40,676 bases of DNA from Deltaproteobacteria bacterium (lineage in GTDB: Bacteria > Desulfobacterota > Desulfomonilia > UBA1062). Positions 1-7,380 of this stretch are shown here, in pieces. How positions within the stretch are numbered: the first letter of the stretch is position 1; each line of letters begins with the position of its first letter. The DNA is taken from contig JALNWY010000006.1 in NCBI GenBank assembly GCA_023230665.1, positions 1 to 40,676 on the forward strand, in the 5' to 3' direction. Under the pieces are notes generated by a model. The model saw nothing but the letters and a program-made list of their open reading frames with translations. It ran no database searches and was not told the DNA's origin. The position numbers and the translations under genes are program-made.

Positions 1-72
1 ATATTTTCCTGAAAATCTATTATAATTACATCGCGGCGCTCCTCTCCTTCTTGCCTCCAAGTTTACATAAAG

Positions 73-100
73 TTGCAAAAAACGATTCTTTGTGTATATT
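73..100 (+). promoter_or_regulatory. Probable promoter of the AbiE operon, likely leaderless
   Basis: A -35-like TTGCAA (73-78) and a -10-like TATATT (95-100) are separated by 16 bases. A transcript starting 6-8 bases after the -10 box would begin at or next to the ATG at 107, and no Shine-Dalgarno sequence precedes that ATG. The first gene is therefore probably translated from a leaderless mRNA. This is inferred from spacing only. Confidence 0.45.
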
Positions 101-106
101 TAATAC

Positions 107-655
107 ATGCAACCCCTCAAGCAATTGACATGGACTCTGGAGAATACGGCGGACCAGGAGCATTATCTGTTCTCCCTGCGCGATTTACGTGGTGCCATGC
201 CGGAACAGAATAAGAGCGCATTCAAAAGCCTGATCGCGCGCGCGGAAAAAAACGGGTTGCTTCGGCGGGTCTGTCGGGGACTTTACCTGTACCCGAAGGT
301 GGAATACCCGGCAGGGCAACTTCTCTACCATGCGGCGGCCCGCCTGCGGGCAAATGAATTCAATTACCTGAGCCTGGAATCCGTCCTGAGCGATGCGGGA
401 ATCATCTCACAGGTCCCCATGAACTGGATCACCGTGATGTCTTCCGGCCGGAGCAATATTTTTGATTGCGGCTCTTTCGGCCATATCGAATTCATCCATA
501 CCAAAAAATCTCCGGCACAGCTGGCCCCGCACTTAACGTATGACCCGCGCTATCATCTGTGGCGAGCTTCCGTTGCCCTGGCCCTGCGGGATATGAAGCT
601 GACGCGGCGGGACCTGAGTCTCGTGGACTGGGAGGCGGCGCGTGAGCCTGTTTGA
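107..655 (+). CDS. abiEi: AbiEi-like antitoxin of a type IV toxin-antitoxin system
   Basis: A 182-residue protein that resembles AbiEi antitoxins. The N-terminal third looks like a winged helix (residues about 20-65, including a stretch on growing more basic: KSLIARAEKNGLLRRVCRGL). It is followed by the conserved AbiEi region with YLSLESVLSDAG and WITVMSSGRS. In known AbiE systems this protein represses its own promoter and counteracts the AbiEii nucleotidyltransferase without a stable complex. The stop codon overlaps the start of the toxin gene by 14 bases, the usual order and coupling for this family. It is a little shorter than typical members. The start at 107 fits the promoter position, but no ribosome binding site is visible. 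Confidence 0.85.
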   Translation: MQPLKQLTWTLENTADQEHYLFSLRDLRGAMPEQNKSAFKSLIARAEKNGLLRRVCRGLYLYPKVEYPAGQLLYHAAARLRANEFNYLSLESVLSDAGIISQVPMNWITVMSSGRSNIFDCGSFGHIEFIHTKKSPAQLAPHLTYDPRYHLWRASVALALRDMKLTRRDLSLVDWEAAREPV

Positions 656-1538
656 CAATCTGGTCAACGAGGCCCTGCGCAATCAGGGTGAGCTGACGCC
701 GCTGCGCGCCGTGGTGGAGAAAGAACTCCTGCACCACGATATCCTGCGGGAAATGAGCGAGGCCGGTCTGCTTAACGCCCTGACCTTTATCGACGGCACC
801 TGCCTGCGCGCCTGTTACGGATCCAACAGGTTGAGCGAAGATCTCGACTTTACCGGCGGCAGAGAATTTACGCGCGAATCACTGTCCGATCTAGGCCGGG
901 TGCTGGAGGAACGCCTGCGAGTGAAATATAACCTGGTTGTGGAAGTGACCGATCCGGTGCGGGAACATGGAAATACCGATACCTGGAAACTGCGGGTCAT
1001 CACCCGGCCGGAACAAAAGAATCTCCCGGCGCAGCGGATTCATATCGATATCTGTGCCATTCCCAGTTATGACCGACGTCCCATGCTTCTGCGCAACCAT
1101 TACGGGGTGGAGATGGGGACATCCGGCCTGATAGTCCAGGCACAGAGCCGTGAGGAAATCCTTGCCGACAAGCTGGTCGCCCTCGCTCTCAGGCCCAACC
1201 GGCTCAAAAATCGTGATCTCTGGGATATCGGCTGGCTGAAGCAGCAAAACATCACCCTGCCCTTGTCCCTGATCCCGAACAAGATTGCGGACCATAAACG
1301 CTCTCAAGAAGAATTTACAGCGCTACTGGGTCAACAGTTGCATGACCTGGCCGACAAACCTGAAGTCCGAAAAGCGTTCATCCAGGAAATGAGACGCTTT
1401 CTGCCACCCCAGGTCATCGATCGTACGGTTGAGAAGAAAGAGTTCTGGGGCTACCTGACCGATCTGATAAGCGCCGAAGGAACCAGGGTCCTCCAGTATC
1501 TGCAAGGGAGTGGGCCCATCGAGCATTTTTCGATGTGA
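642..1538 (+). CDS. abiEii: AbiEii/AbiGii-family nucleotidyltransferase toxin
   Basis: A 298-residue protein with the DNA polymerase-beta-like nucleotidyltransferase signature of AbiEii: Gly52-Thr53, then the acidic pair Asp67 and Asp69 in SEDLDF, a third acidic residue near Asp136 (HIDI), and the later motif ADKLVAL ... NRDLWDI (Lys177, Asp192, Asp195). Characterised members transfer nucleotides to RNA, blocking growth and giving abortive phage resistance. A GTG start at 642 is chosen because GGAGG lies seven bases upstream inside the antitoxin gene, giving translational coupling. All key residues appear intact, so the module may be functional. Its neighbours are integrase and ATPase remnants, consistent with a mobile defence island. 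Confidence 0.88.
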   Translation: MSLFDNLVNEALRNQGELTPLRAVVEKELLHHDILREMSEAGLLNALTFIDGTCLRACYGSNRLSEDLDFTGGREFTRESLSDLGRVLEERLRVKYNLVVEVTDPVREHGNTDTWKLRVITRPEQKNLPAQRIHIDICAIPSYDRRPMLLRNHYGVEMGTSGLIVQAQSREEILADKLVALALRPNRLKNRDLWDIGWLKQQNITLPLSLIPNKIADHKRSQEEFTALLGQQLHDLADKPEVRKAFIQEMRRFLPPQVIDRTVEKKEFWGYLTDLISAEGTRVLQYLQGSGPIEHFSM

Positions 1539-1621
1539 CACCTGAAAAATGAACGAGAAAGGCGAGAGAGAAAACAAGCCGCGCCGATGGTATTGCGAGA
1601 GCAACCGGGAAGATCAACAAT

Positions 1622-2192
1622 TCACCCCAATTTCTCGGCCAAATCCTCTGCTTTCAAATGGGTATACCGCTGCAGTGACCGCAAATCCTTGTGGCCGGTG
1701 ATCGAGGCCACCTCCATGATATTGTAAGCGCCTAAGCAACCACACCCAGGCTATCCGGCACATGATATTCAGCCCCTTTTCAAAGAGACGCCTCGTGGCT
1801 TCATGGCGGAGATCGTGAAAGCGCAAGTTGGGAAATTTATCAACTATCTTGATCCGACCCTCTTTTATGACCCGCGATTTGCACAGCCGGTCGAAAGCCC
1901 GGGTGATCCCATCTTCTCGCTTCAGCTTCCATACTCAGCCTTCAAGCTGCCTGGGGAGGATGCGAAGGATTTCAATTGCGCGTTGCGAAAGCGGGATGGT
2001 CCGAGGTACGAGAGTCTTAGTCCAGGGAATGTGCCACGTTCTCTTGTTTAAATTGATATTCTCCCACCGCATTGCAGAAATCTCGCTCCGCCTTGCCGCT
2101 GTCTCAAGAGCAATGATGATAATGCTCTCGATATCCAGGCATTTTGATGCCCGGGCCGCTTTGAGCAATTTCTCTTCCTCTCCCGTTCAAGC
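1622..2192 (-). pseudogene. Decayed tyrosine recombinase (phage-type integrase), C-terminal catalytic part
   Basis: On the minus strand the catalytic domain of a tyrosine integrase can be read in pieces. About 2190-1938 gives EEEKLLKAARA, then ALETAARRSEISAMRW with the first catalytic Arg. A TGA at 1935-1937 breaks the frame, which then continues through FHDLRHEATRRLF (the His-x-x-Arg box). A frameshift near 1735 moves the frame to SITGHKDLRSLQRYTHL, with the catalytic Tyr, ending at the TGA 1622-1624. The N-terminal arm and core-binding domain are missing: upstream of about 2190 the frame closes and an ATPase fragment begins on the other strand. It is clearly inactive, a relic of an island that may have carried the adjacent AbiE pair. 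Confidence 0.8.
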
Positions 2193-2222
2193 CGCCGATC
2201 CCGTCCTGCCGGCAAAGTCGGT

Positions 2223-2699
2223 TTGCGGGAATGCAAGGTGACCTGCGTCAGGTGCGAGCCTTGGGGTACGGGCGAACCGGGCGACACACCACTGTTTGCA
2301 AAGAAACCGGACAAGGCGCTTAATGCTCTCCTGAACGAGCATCTGGTCAAGGCCCGGAAGGCACATGACGAGGAAGGCCAAGCGGCCTATGCGCCGCTTG
2401 CAAAGTCTATCTGCAGCGATTTCCGCATCCTTCTCGAACGCATGATCGAATGCGAGCTGCTGGCGGATGTTGTTCAGCGGTTCCGGCGTGCCGTCAACAC
2501 GCAAGGCAAGCTGGACAAGCTGGCCCGCATTACAGCCGAGGACTGCAGGCTCTTCGACGACCTAATGATGAAATACTCCCGTTACGAACACTCGCAGCCG
2601 AATGAAACTCCGGTCGTCCCTCCCACGCCCGATGAACTGAAGACGGACATGGAGGCACTACGGGACTGGCGAACCGTCTTTGTTGCAAGGCCCTCGTGA
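2223..2699 (+). pseudogene. C-terminal fragment of a large AAA/SMC-like ATPase
   Basis: The 158-residue open frame resembles only the C-terminal end of large AAA-family ATPases often found near restriction or defence genes (cysteine-rich CKVTCVRCEPWG, then a helical region with ECELLADVVQRFRR and KYSRYEHSQP). Walker motifs are absent. The only available initiation codon is an internal TTG, and no ribosome binding site is seen. The fragment meets the integrase relic at about 2193-2220, so both look like debris from a rearranged defence or mobile island. The family call is from memory of the motif pattern and is moderate. Confidence 0.5.
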
Positions 2700-3046
2700 C
2701 GGGGCCGTCAAAAGGATTGCCCAACAACAGCATGCATCGGACGGCACTGACATTTTTTATTGGTTCAACATGTCTTCCGAAGAATCAAAGCCATCAATGA
2801 GCTCCGCAAGGAACAAAAATTGATCTTGTATCAACATCTCCGTTTGTCTACCACGCAGACGGAGCAATACCCAATTTTCCTATTGCCACGCAAGACAGGC
2901 GGTATGCAAAACCGAGGTGGCAACCTGCCGCCATCAATAAGGGCACAAAATTCTGATTTTTCCAATGGTGGTGCTTGCACCATTTTTGGCTGAACAGTAA
3001 CAGGTTCAGTCAGGCTCCAATTATCATTTTCGGCACGGACCAGGTA
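2700..3046. other. Non-coding stretch between ATPase fragment and IS110 relic
   Basis: I recognise no gene here. An open frame from about 2760 to 2993 on the plus strand has no identifiable domain or ribosome binding site and is probably chance. The right end of the IS110 element must lie in the last part of this region, after the transposase stop at 3047, but no clear terminal repeat was identified. Confidence 0.4.
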
Positions 3047-4059
3047 TCAGGCAGTCAAAAACCTGTTCAAATTGAATCCCTCCCTGTTTTTGAGCATGAA
3101 ATAAACGGCTCGGCCCAACTTATGTGCCATAATGGACAAGGCTTTCCCCTTGCCGTACCTGCTGACTATTTTCTCCATGTATTTCCTGGCCGGCTGGTTG
3201 CCCTTGAGGAAGAGCTGTGCTGCTTCCGAGAAGGCCCACCGAAGATGGGCGTTACCGATCTTTTTGCCAGCACTGCCGTATTTTTTGCCATTGGATTCCT
3301 TGGCGCATTTGACCAGGCGGGAGGAGGAGGCAAAATCCTGTACCCTGGGGAAACGGTCGATATTTTCTATTTCATAGAGCAGGTTGAGGGCAATGATCCG
3401 GCCTACTCCGGGAATGGTTTTGAGCAGGGCATAGGACCCGGAGTCATGAACATTGGCGCTTTGGATAATGTCCCGCTCAAGCACGGCGATAACCTGGTCG
3501 TAGGCCTCGATCATGTCGATGTTGGCGGCAATACTCATCTGGACGCATGATACGTCGAAACGCTCGACCAGGCCTTCCCTGTTCTCCGGTTTGGCGATCC
3601 GGCCGAGGGGCTCCGGGAGATTGTACTGACTGGGGGTATTCTGGGTGTGGGCGAAGAGTTCGGCCCGTTTGCGCATGAAATGATTGCGGCGGCGCATGAG
3701 ATCGCGGGTGGCCCGCATCCTGCGCGGATAGACATAAGCCATCGGTATCAGGCCTCCTTTGAGCAGCGCGGCAATCTTATGGGAATCTATCTTGTCGTTC
3801 TTGCTTTTTGACCCAGGATGAAAGGGATCTGTTCATCCTCACAGAGATCGGCCAGCCAGTACCAAGAAAACATGTATTCGGCGGCAACCACAAGATCATC
3901 GCGGAACGGATTTACTGCCCGCAAAAATGTATCCGGCCTGGTTCGTATGTTGCGGTGCAGGACGATATCACCTTCCCGGTTGAGGATGCAGAGATACATT
4001 TTGTTGGTGTGCAGGTCGATTCCACAGTAAAATTTGTGTTGTTTGGTGTAAAATCGCAT
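3047..4059 (-). pseudogene. IS110-family transposase, internally deleted and frameshifted
   Basis: Read leftwards from the ATG at 4059, the first 80 or so residues form the RuvC-like DEDD domain of IS110 transposases: CGIDLHTNKMYLCIL with the first Asp, then VAAEYMFSWYWLADLCED with the Glu. Near 3815 the frame breaks. A short stretch normally found between the ILG and KNDKID motifs is lost, and the reading frame shifts to KNDKIDSHKIAALLKGG. The rest, to 3047, is the C-terminal Transposase_20 region (LLKTIPGVGRIIALNLLYEI, then FASSSRL with the Ser-rich active-site segment). Both halves are well preserved, so the lesion is recent. AAAGGAGG precedes the ATG and lies inside an inverted repeat. 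Confidence 0.88.
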
Positions 4060-4061
4060 GG

Positions 4062-4139
4062 AGGCCTCCTTTTGTTTTTGAGTTGAAGGGGTTCAATCTC
4101 AAATTGCACTGGAACGGTTCCGGTATTGAAAGGAGGCCT
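4062..4139 (-). ncRNA. Structured leader of the IS110 element (three-way junction, RBS in outer stem)
   Basis: Directly upstream of the transposase ATG an 11-bp perfect inverted repeat (AGGCCTCCTTT at 4062-4072 and AAAGGAGGCCT at 4129-4139) encloses two hairpins. One is GGAAC/GTTCC (4111-4121). The other is TTTGAG-TTGAA paired with TTCAA-CTCAAA (4077-4087 with 4092-4103), with one bulged base and a GGGG loop (plus-strand letters). The transposase Shine-Dalgarno lies in the outer stem. In IS110-group elements the region upstream of the transposase can encode the bridge RNA. This could be part of such an RNA or a leader that controls translation. Confidence 0.5.
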
Positions 4140-4236
4140 TCTATATTATCAAGTCACTAAACCGGACCGGCCACCCGTCGCGGTTCTTGCCAAAGCTGAT
4201 GTTTCCCTGCATATGCCCCCGGCTATACTCGGGCAG

Positions 4237-4243
4237 GTTAGCT
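4237..4243 (+). other. Near-match to the attC simple-site core (GTTAGCT)
   Basis: GTTAGCT at 4237-4243 matches the integron R' consensus GTTRRRY at six of seven bases and lies 34 bases before the first cassette-like gene. The sequence before it (from about 4219) could be the remaining 3' half of an attC site; its 5' partner was not found, perhaps lost with the IS110 insertion. Weak alone, but supported by better sites downstream. Confidence 0.3.
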
Positions 4244-4276
4244 CTACGTTCAGCTGAAAAAAGAAGTGAGTGGGCC

Positions 4277-4708
4277 ATGAATACGGAAGATAACAAGCTG
4301 ATCGTTCGGCGCTTTTATGAGGAAGTTGTGAATACAGGGAATGTTGAGATAATTGATGAGTTTTTGTCCCCGGACTACTGCGAAGTCCATGATGGGAAAA
4401 GACTAGCTGTCGGTATCGAAGGTGCGAAGGCACATACCATCGGAGTTCGGCAAACGTATCCGGATCTAATAATCACGATCGACCAACAGATTGCTGAAGG
4501 GGAATGGGTAGTCTCCTGCATAACAGCGAGAGGAACGCATAAGGGAGAGTGGTTGGGTATGAAGCCTACCGGCAAACCAGTGACGTTTACCGGCGTCAAT
4601 GTAGATCGCGTAGTTAATGGAAAAATCGTAGAGCACGGCGGCGCCGCGAACGTGCTTGGACCCTTGCTGGAAATCGGCGCAATCAAGGTGGTGGGCAATG
4701 CCAATTAG
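4277..4708 (+). CDS. SnoaL-like (NTF2-fold) ester cyclase family protein, cassette-like
   Basis: A 143-residue protein with the SnoaL/NTF2-like pattern: N-terminal helices NKLIVRRFYEEVVNTGN, then the FLSPDYCEVHD segment, EGAKAHTIGVRQTYPDLIITI, and C-terminal sheet strands ending with the HGGAANVLGPLLEIGAI segment typical of ester cyclase relatives. Such proteins bind small hydrophobic ligands or act as cyclases or isomerases; the substrate here is unknown. The ATG at 4277 is preferred because the family homology begins there. The gene is followed nine bases later by an attC-like site at 4718-4783, consistent with an integron gene cassette. No promoter of its own was seen. Confidence 0.8.
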   Translation: MNTEDNKLIVRRFYEEVVNTGNVEIIDEFLSPDYCEVHDGKRLAVGIEGAKAHTIGVRQTYPDLIITIDQQIAEGEWVVSCITARGTHKGEWLGMKPTGKPVTFTGVNVDRVVNGKIVEHGGAANVLGPLLEIGAIKVVGNAN

Positions 4709-4717
4709 CAAGTCTCC

Positions 4718-4783
4718 GCACAACCGCTTCCAGCTGAAGTCCGTCGCCGATGCGCCGTCGCATCTGAAGCGGAACGGTTAGGT
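4718..4783 (+). other. attC-like recombination site 1
   Basis: The site ends with a perfect GTTRRRY core, GTTAGGT at 4777-4783, and begins with GCACAAC (4718-4724), a near-match to RYYYAAC. Inside them CCGCTTC (4724-4730) pairs with GAAGCGG (4766-4772), as in the L''/L' arms of attC sites. Length (66 bases) and imperfect dyad symmetry fit. The next gene starts five bases after the core, which is typical of cassettes. Confidence 0.6.
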
Positions 4784-4787
4784 GCAG

Positions 4788-5078
4788 ATGATGACCCGAG
4801 CGCTGTTGATCCTTGTGGCAATACTGCTGACGCCAACGCTTGCGGCAGACCAAGTGCCACATGACGCGGAGCTCTTGCGACGCACTGAGCTTTGCGCACA
4901 TTTTAGGCAAGAACCGTGGCCGGAGGGCAAATCAGCAGCAGATATCGAAAGAAGGGAGTTCATCGTCAACCGGATTGAGGAGTTCTGTACAGATCTGCCA
5001 GAAGCGACCCGTAATCTTCGGGACAAGTACCTCGATGATCCCTCGATAATCAGCAAGCTGAATAAGGCAAAGAAATGA
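4788..5078 (+). CDS. Small secreted or periplasmic protein of unknown function, cassette-like
   Basis: The 96-residue product starts with a clear signal peptide (MMTRALLILVAILLTPTLAA, cleavage after about residue 20). The mature part of about 75 residues is charged and helical and contains two cysteines (ELCAHF and EEFCTD) that could form a disulfide. I do not recognise the family. ATG at 4788 is preferred over GTG 4782 because the signal peptide fits; no ribosome binding site separates it from the upstream attC core. It is bounded by attC-like sites on both sides, the organisation of a mobile gene cassette. Confidence 0.65.
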   Translation: MMTRALLILVAILLTPTLAADQVPHDAELLRRTELCAHFRQEPWPEGKSAADIERREFIVNRIEEFCTDLPEATRNLRDKYLDDPSIISKLNKAKK

Positions 5079-5091
5079 GAAGAGTAAACGC

Positions 5092-5194
5092 ACCTAACCA
5101 TCGGCTCCAGGCCGACCCACAGCGGCGCGGTTTTGGTGCGCCTTTTTATGCCTGGTACGCCGTTTCTTCGGGCTGCTGAGCCGAGCTGTTATAT
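5092..5194 (+). other. attC-like recombination site 2
   Basis: It begins with ACCTAAC (5092-5098), an exact match to RYYYAAC, and ends with GTTATAT (5188-5194), which matches GTTRRRY except at one position. CGGCTC (5102-5107) and GAGCCG (5178-5183) form the inner arms, and TAAC pairs with GTTA outside them. At 103 bases it is within the range of attC sites. It directly follows the small secreted protein gene. Confidence 0.55.
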
Positions 5195-5286
5195 CCAAGA
5201 TAGTTTTTTATAAAGAGGATCACGCTGTCTTGGACATTGCGGTATATTCCGACCTGTCAACTAATTTTAAGAAAGGTGGAGGAATC

Positions 5287-6138
5287 ATGAATCGTTTTAG
5301 AATTGTGTTTTTGTCAGTATTTGTCGTTATGTTTGCTGTTTCTGCTTATGCGCAGGCGATAAAAGAGCATCCCCTGATACGTCCGTTCCCCGGCTCGGTT
5401 CTGGCCGAGAACATGTCGAAATATAATAAATTTGATGCCTACGAGTTTTATCATTTTAATGAGGGAACAAAGCAAAGAGAAAAAAAGACCATCAAGGGCG
5501 AATACTGGAGACTCCTGTATGAAGTTCGGACATCCTCCGGCGACCGGGTCAAAACCATTTCAAAATTGGAATTTTTTGAAAACTACAAAGTCGCTGCCGA
5601 GGAAAAGGGCGGCCGGGTGGTTTACGAAGATGTGGGTCAAATGGTTCTTACAATACCCCGGGACGACGGCGGAGTAACCTGGCTCAGGGTATCCGGCAAC
5701 GCCGGACTGGGGCAACAGGATCTGATCATTGTTGATGAAGAACCTTTCAAGAAATCGCTGACCTTCGGTCCCGCCGAGATGAAAGCCGCTCTGGATGCCG
5801 ATGGACGGATCCAGCTGTATGATATCCTCTTCGATCTGGACAAGGCTACGCTTCAGCCAGAGTCCACCAAGCAGCTCCAGCACGTGGTAACGCTGCTTAA
5901 AGATAACCCTGACCTGATGCTTGAGGTCCAGGGCCATACCGACGATCAGGGTTCTGATGACTACAACCTGAAACTCTCGCAGCGCCGGGCAGAAACGGTG
6001 GTAACCTATCTTGGCCTGTTCGATATCGATACCAGCAGGCTCGTGCCCAAGGGTTATGGTGAATCCAAACCCGTTATGCCCAACACCACCGAAGAAGGGC
6101 GGGCCAAAAACAGGCGAGTGGAATTGGTTAAACTTTAA
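5287..6138 (+). CDS. OmpA-family outer-membrane/peptidoglycan-associated protein
   Basis: The 283-residue product has a signal peptide (MNRFRIVFLSVFVVMFAVSAYA), a middle region of about 150 residues without a recognised domain, and a C-terminal OmpA peptidoglycan-binding domain from about residue 175. That domain has YDILFDLDKATLQPES, then EVQGHTDDQGSDDYNLKLSQRRA and NRRVELVKL. The domain binds diaminopimelate in the cell wall and tethers the envelope. The ATG at 5287 is preceded by AGGTGGAGG. The gene lies after attC-like site 2, but its longer leader and good ribosome binding site suggest independent expression. Its stop codon touches the 3' end of a group II intron relic on the opposite strand. 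Confidence 0.88.
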   Translation: MNRFRIVFLSVFVVMFAVSAYAQAIKEHPLIRPFPGSVLAENMSKYNKFDAYEFYHFNEGTKQREKKTIKGEYWRLLYEVRTSSGDRVKTISKLEFFENYKVAAEEKGGRVVYEDVGQMVLTIPRDDGGVTWLRVSGNAGLGQQDLIIVDEEPFKKSLTFGPAEMKAALDADGRIQLYDILFDLDKATLQPESTKQLQHVVTLLKDNPDLMLEVQGHTDDQGSDDYNLKLSQRRAETVVTYLGLFDIDTSRLVPKGYGESKPVMPNTTEEGRAKNRRVELVKL

Positions 6139-6205
6139 TCGGGCAGTCGGGGGTCTTTCTCCCCCGGCCTCCACAACACCTAGCATGCGGTTCCGCACTA
6201 GGCGT
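6138..6205 (-). ncRNA. Group II intron 3' end (domain V/VI-like)
   Basis: On the minus strand a hairpin with CCTAG/CTAGG arms around TGCGGAACCGCA (6179-6202) resembles domain V. It is followed by a GGGGG/CCCCC hairpin (about 6149-6167) in the domain VI position and the terminal GCCCGAT typical of bacterial group II introns. The inferred intron end at about 6138 abuts the stop codon of the OmpA-family gene. Boundaries are approximate. Confidence 0.6.
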
Positions 6206-6425
6206 TTCCCAAGAGCTACCGATCCGTAGCCGGGAAGTGAATTCTACCCATGGATCTTTGACCGATAACAGACCTTGGTCCTTCAGCCATTTGTTGGTCA
6301 TGCCCGATTGGGTAGCCAGCGTCTTGGCGAGTCGATATGGTCCCTTGCGGCTCAAGCCGATGATATAGCCAGCCGTAGGTTGCAACCGAGCTTTGTAAGT
6401 TCGCGTACTTTGGACGACCTGCAGT
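6206..6425 (-). pseudogene. Group II intron reverse transcriptase/maturase, C-terminal remnant
   Basis: Read on the minus strand, VRELTKLGCNLRLAISSA (about 6425-6352) and, in another frame, GYIIGLSRKGPYRLAKTLA and TNKWLKDQGLLSVKDPWVE (about 6370-6250) match the extreme C-terminus of bacterial group II intron-encoded proteins. The RT, X and most of the DNA-binding regions are missing, and at least one frameshift separates the two pieces. The 5' part of the intron was replaced by an IS1182 fragment that starts at about 6424 on the other strand. Confidence 0.7.
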
Positions 6426-6618
6426 GATCGGCAGGGAGATGTTCGCCATTGACGGCTGCAAGCTGCCGAGCAACGCCTCCAAGGAATGGCGCGGCACCAA
6501 GGCTGATTTTGAGAAGAAGGCGGCCAAGCCGGAGCAGGCCATAGCCCAGATCATCACCACTTACCGGGAGCACGACCGTACCCGGACTGATAAAAATGTT
6601 GCGGCCGGAGAACAGTAG
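6424..6618 (+). pseudogene. IS1182-family transposase fragment
   Basis: The 64-residue open frame includes FAIDGCKLPSNASKEWRGTK, a segment conserved in IS1182-type DDE transposases, followed by a charged helical region. The frame closes with TAG at 6616-6618 and stays open for 26 more codons after it. Both the N-terminal and C-terminal catalytic parts are absent, so it is an inactive fragment wedged between the group II intron relic and the next cassette. Confidence 0.65.
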
Positions 6619-6795
6619 TATGTGAAACTGTTTGCCAATAAGGAGATTCACGACGGAATTTTGCCAAGGGATGAGGAAGCAGAAGAAGAAAAGAACTGAT
6701 AACAAATAAATCGACAAGCTTGAATAGGGAACGGCAAAAAAATCAGTCCGGTCCCATTCGGTCAACTTTTTGAAAATTGGTTTTTCTACCGACTC

Positions 6796-6802
6796 GTTAG
6801 GC
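6796..6802 (+). other. attC R' core (GTTAGGC) before the NTF2 cassette
   Basis: GTTAGGC at 6796-6802 matches the integron core consensus GTTRRRY exactly and lies 17 bases before the next gene. The expected upstream half of an attC site is not recognisable in 6690-6795, so that site is truncated or degenerate. With attC-like site 3 at 7293-7358 it would delimit a cassette of about 556 bases holding one gene. Confidence 0.45.
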
Positions 6803-6819
6803 AACAAGAAGAGGAAAGA

Positions 6820-7290
6820 ATGGAGCCAATTCAAGAACCAATAACTGGCGACGAAAACCAAGGTGGTCTGACATCACCTTATCAAGCACTCGTTCAGTTT
6901 TATTGCGCGTTTAACCGTGGCGATCTTTCAATGATGGAGTCAAACTGGGCGAATACCGATGACATCGCAATGGATAACCCCCTTGGGGGAATAAAGCGCG
7001 GATGGAAAGAAATAAAGCCGGTGTATGAGCGCATCTTTAATGGTCCGGCGAAGGTATATGTTGAGTATTACGACTATACCATTCACCAAACGCCAGAAAT
7101 GTTTTATGCGGTTGGCAGGGAGCGAGGCTACTTCCGCCTTGGCAACGAAGAAGTGAAATTGGAAATCCGTACTTCTCGTATTTTTCAGAAGCTCGAAGGC
7201 AAGTGGCGGCAGGCACATCACCATGGATCAATTGATGAGCCAAAGCTACTGAAAACGTATCAGTCTGCTGTGCTTGGCAAGCGGGCATAG
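6820..7290 (+). CDS. NTF2-like/SnoaL-like protein (YybH type), cassette-like
   Basis: The 156-residue product has the NTF2-like fold pattern: PYQALVQFYCAFNRGDLSMME helices, WANTDDIAMDNPLGGIKRGW (the conserved turn after the first helices), then EIKPVYERIF, and C-terminal strands ending TSRIFQKLEGKWRQAHHHGS, where the W-R-x-x-H-x-H-x-S motif is typical of this family. Function in most members is unknown. AGAGGAAAG precedes the ATG. The gene sits between an exact attC core and an attC-like site that starts three bases after its stop codon, the hallmark of an integron cassette. Confidence 0.82.
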   Translation: MEPIQEPITGDENQGGLTSPYQALVQFYCAFNRGDLSMMESNWANTDDIAMDNPLGGIKRGWKEIKPVYERIFNGPAKVYVEYYDYTIHQTPEMFYAVGRERGYFRLGNEEVKLEIRTSRIFQKLEGKWRQAHHHGSIDEPKLLKTYQSAVLGKRA

Positions 7291-7292
7291 TT

Positions 7293-7358
7293 GTCTAACA
7301 CCGCACTGGAGGGGGACGCCGCAATAAGCGCGGCGCCCCTCAGCTTGAGCCGTTATTC
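7293..7358 (+). other. attC-like recombination site 3
   Basis: It opens with GTCTAAC (7293-7299), an exact RYYYAAC, and closes with GTTATTC (7352-7358), a GTTRRRY near-match. The interior is strongly palindromic: GGGG with CCCC and GCCGC (7318-7322) with GCGGC (7330-7334), like the central parts of many attC and VCR sites. Length 66 bases. It is the best-looking attC candidate in the window. Confidence 0.65.
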
Positions 7359-7380
7359 GCGGCCAAGGAAGAGATAGCTC

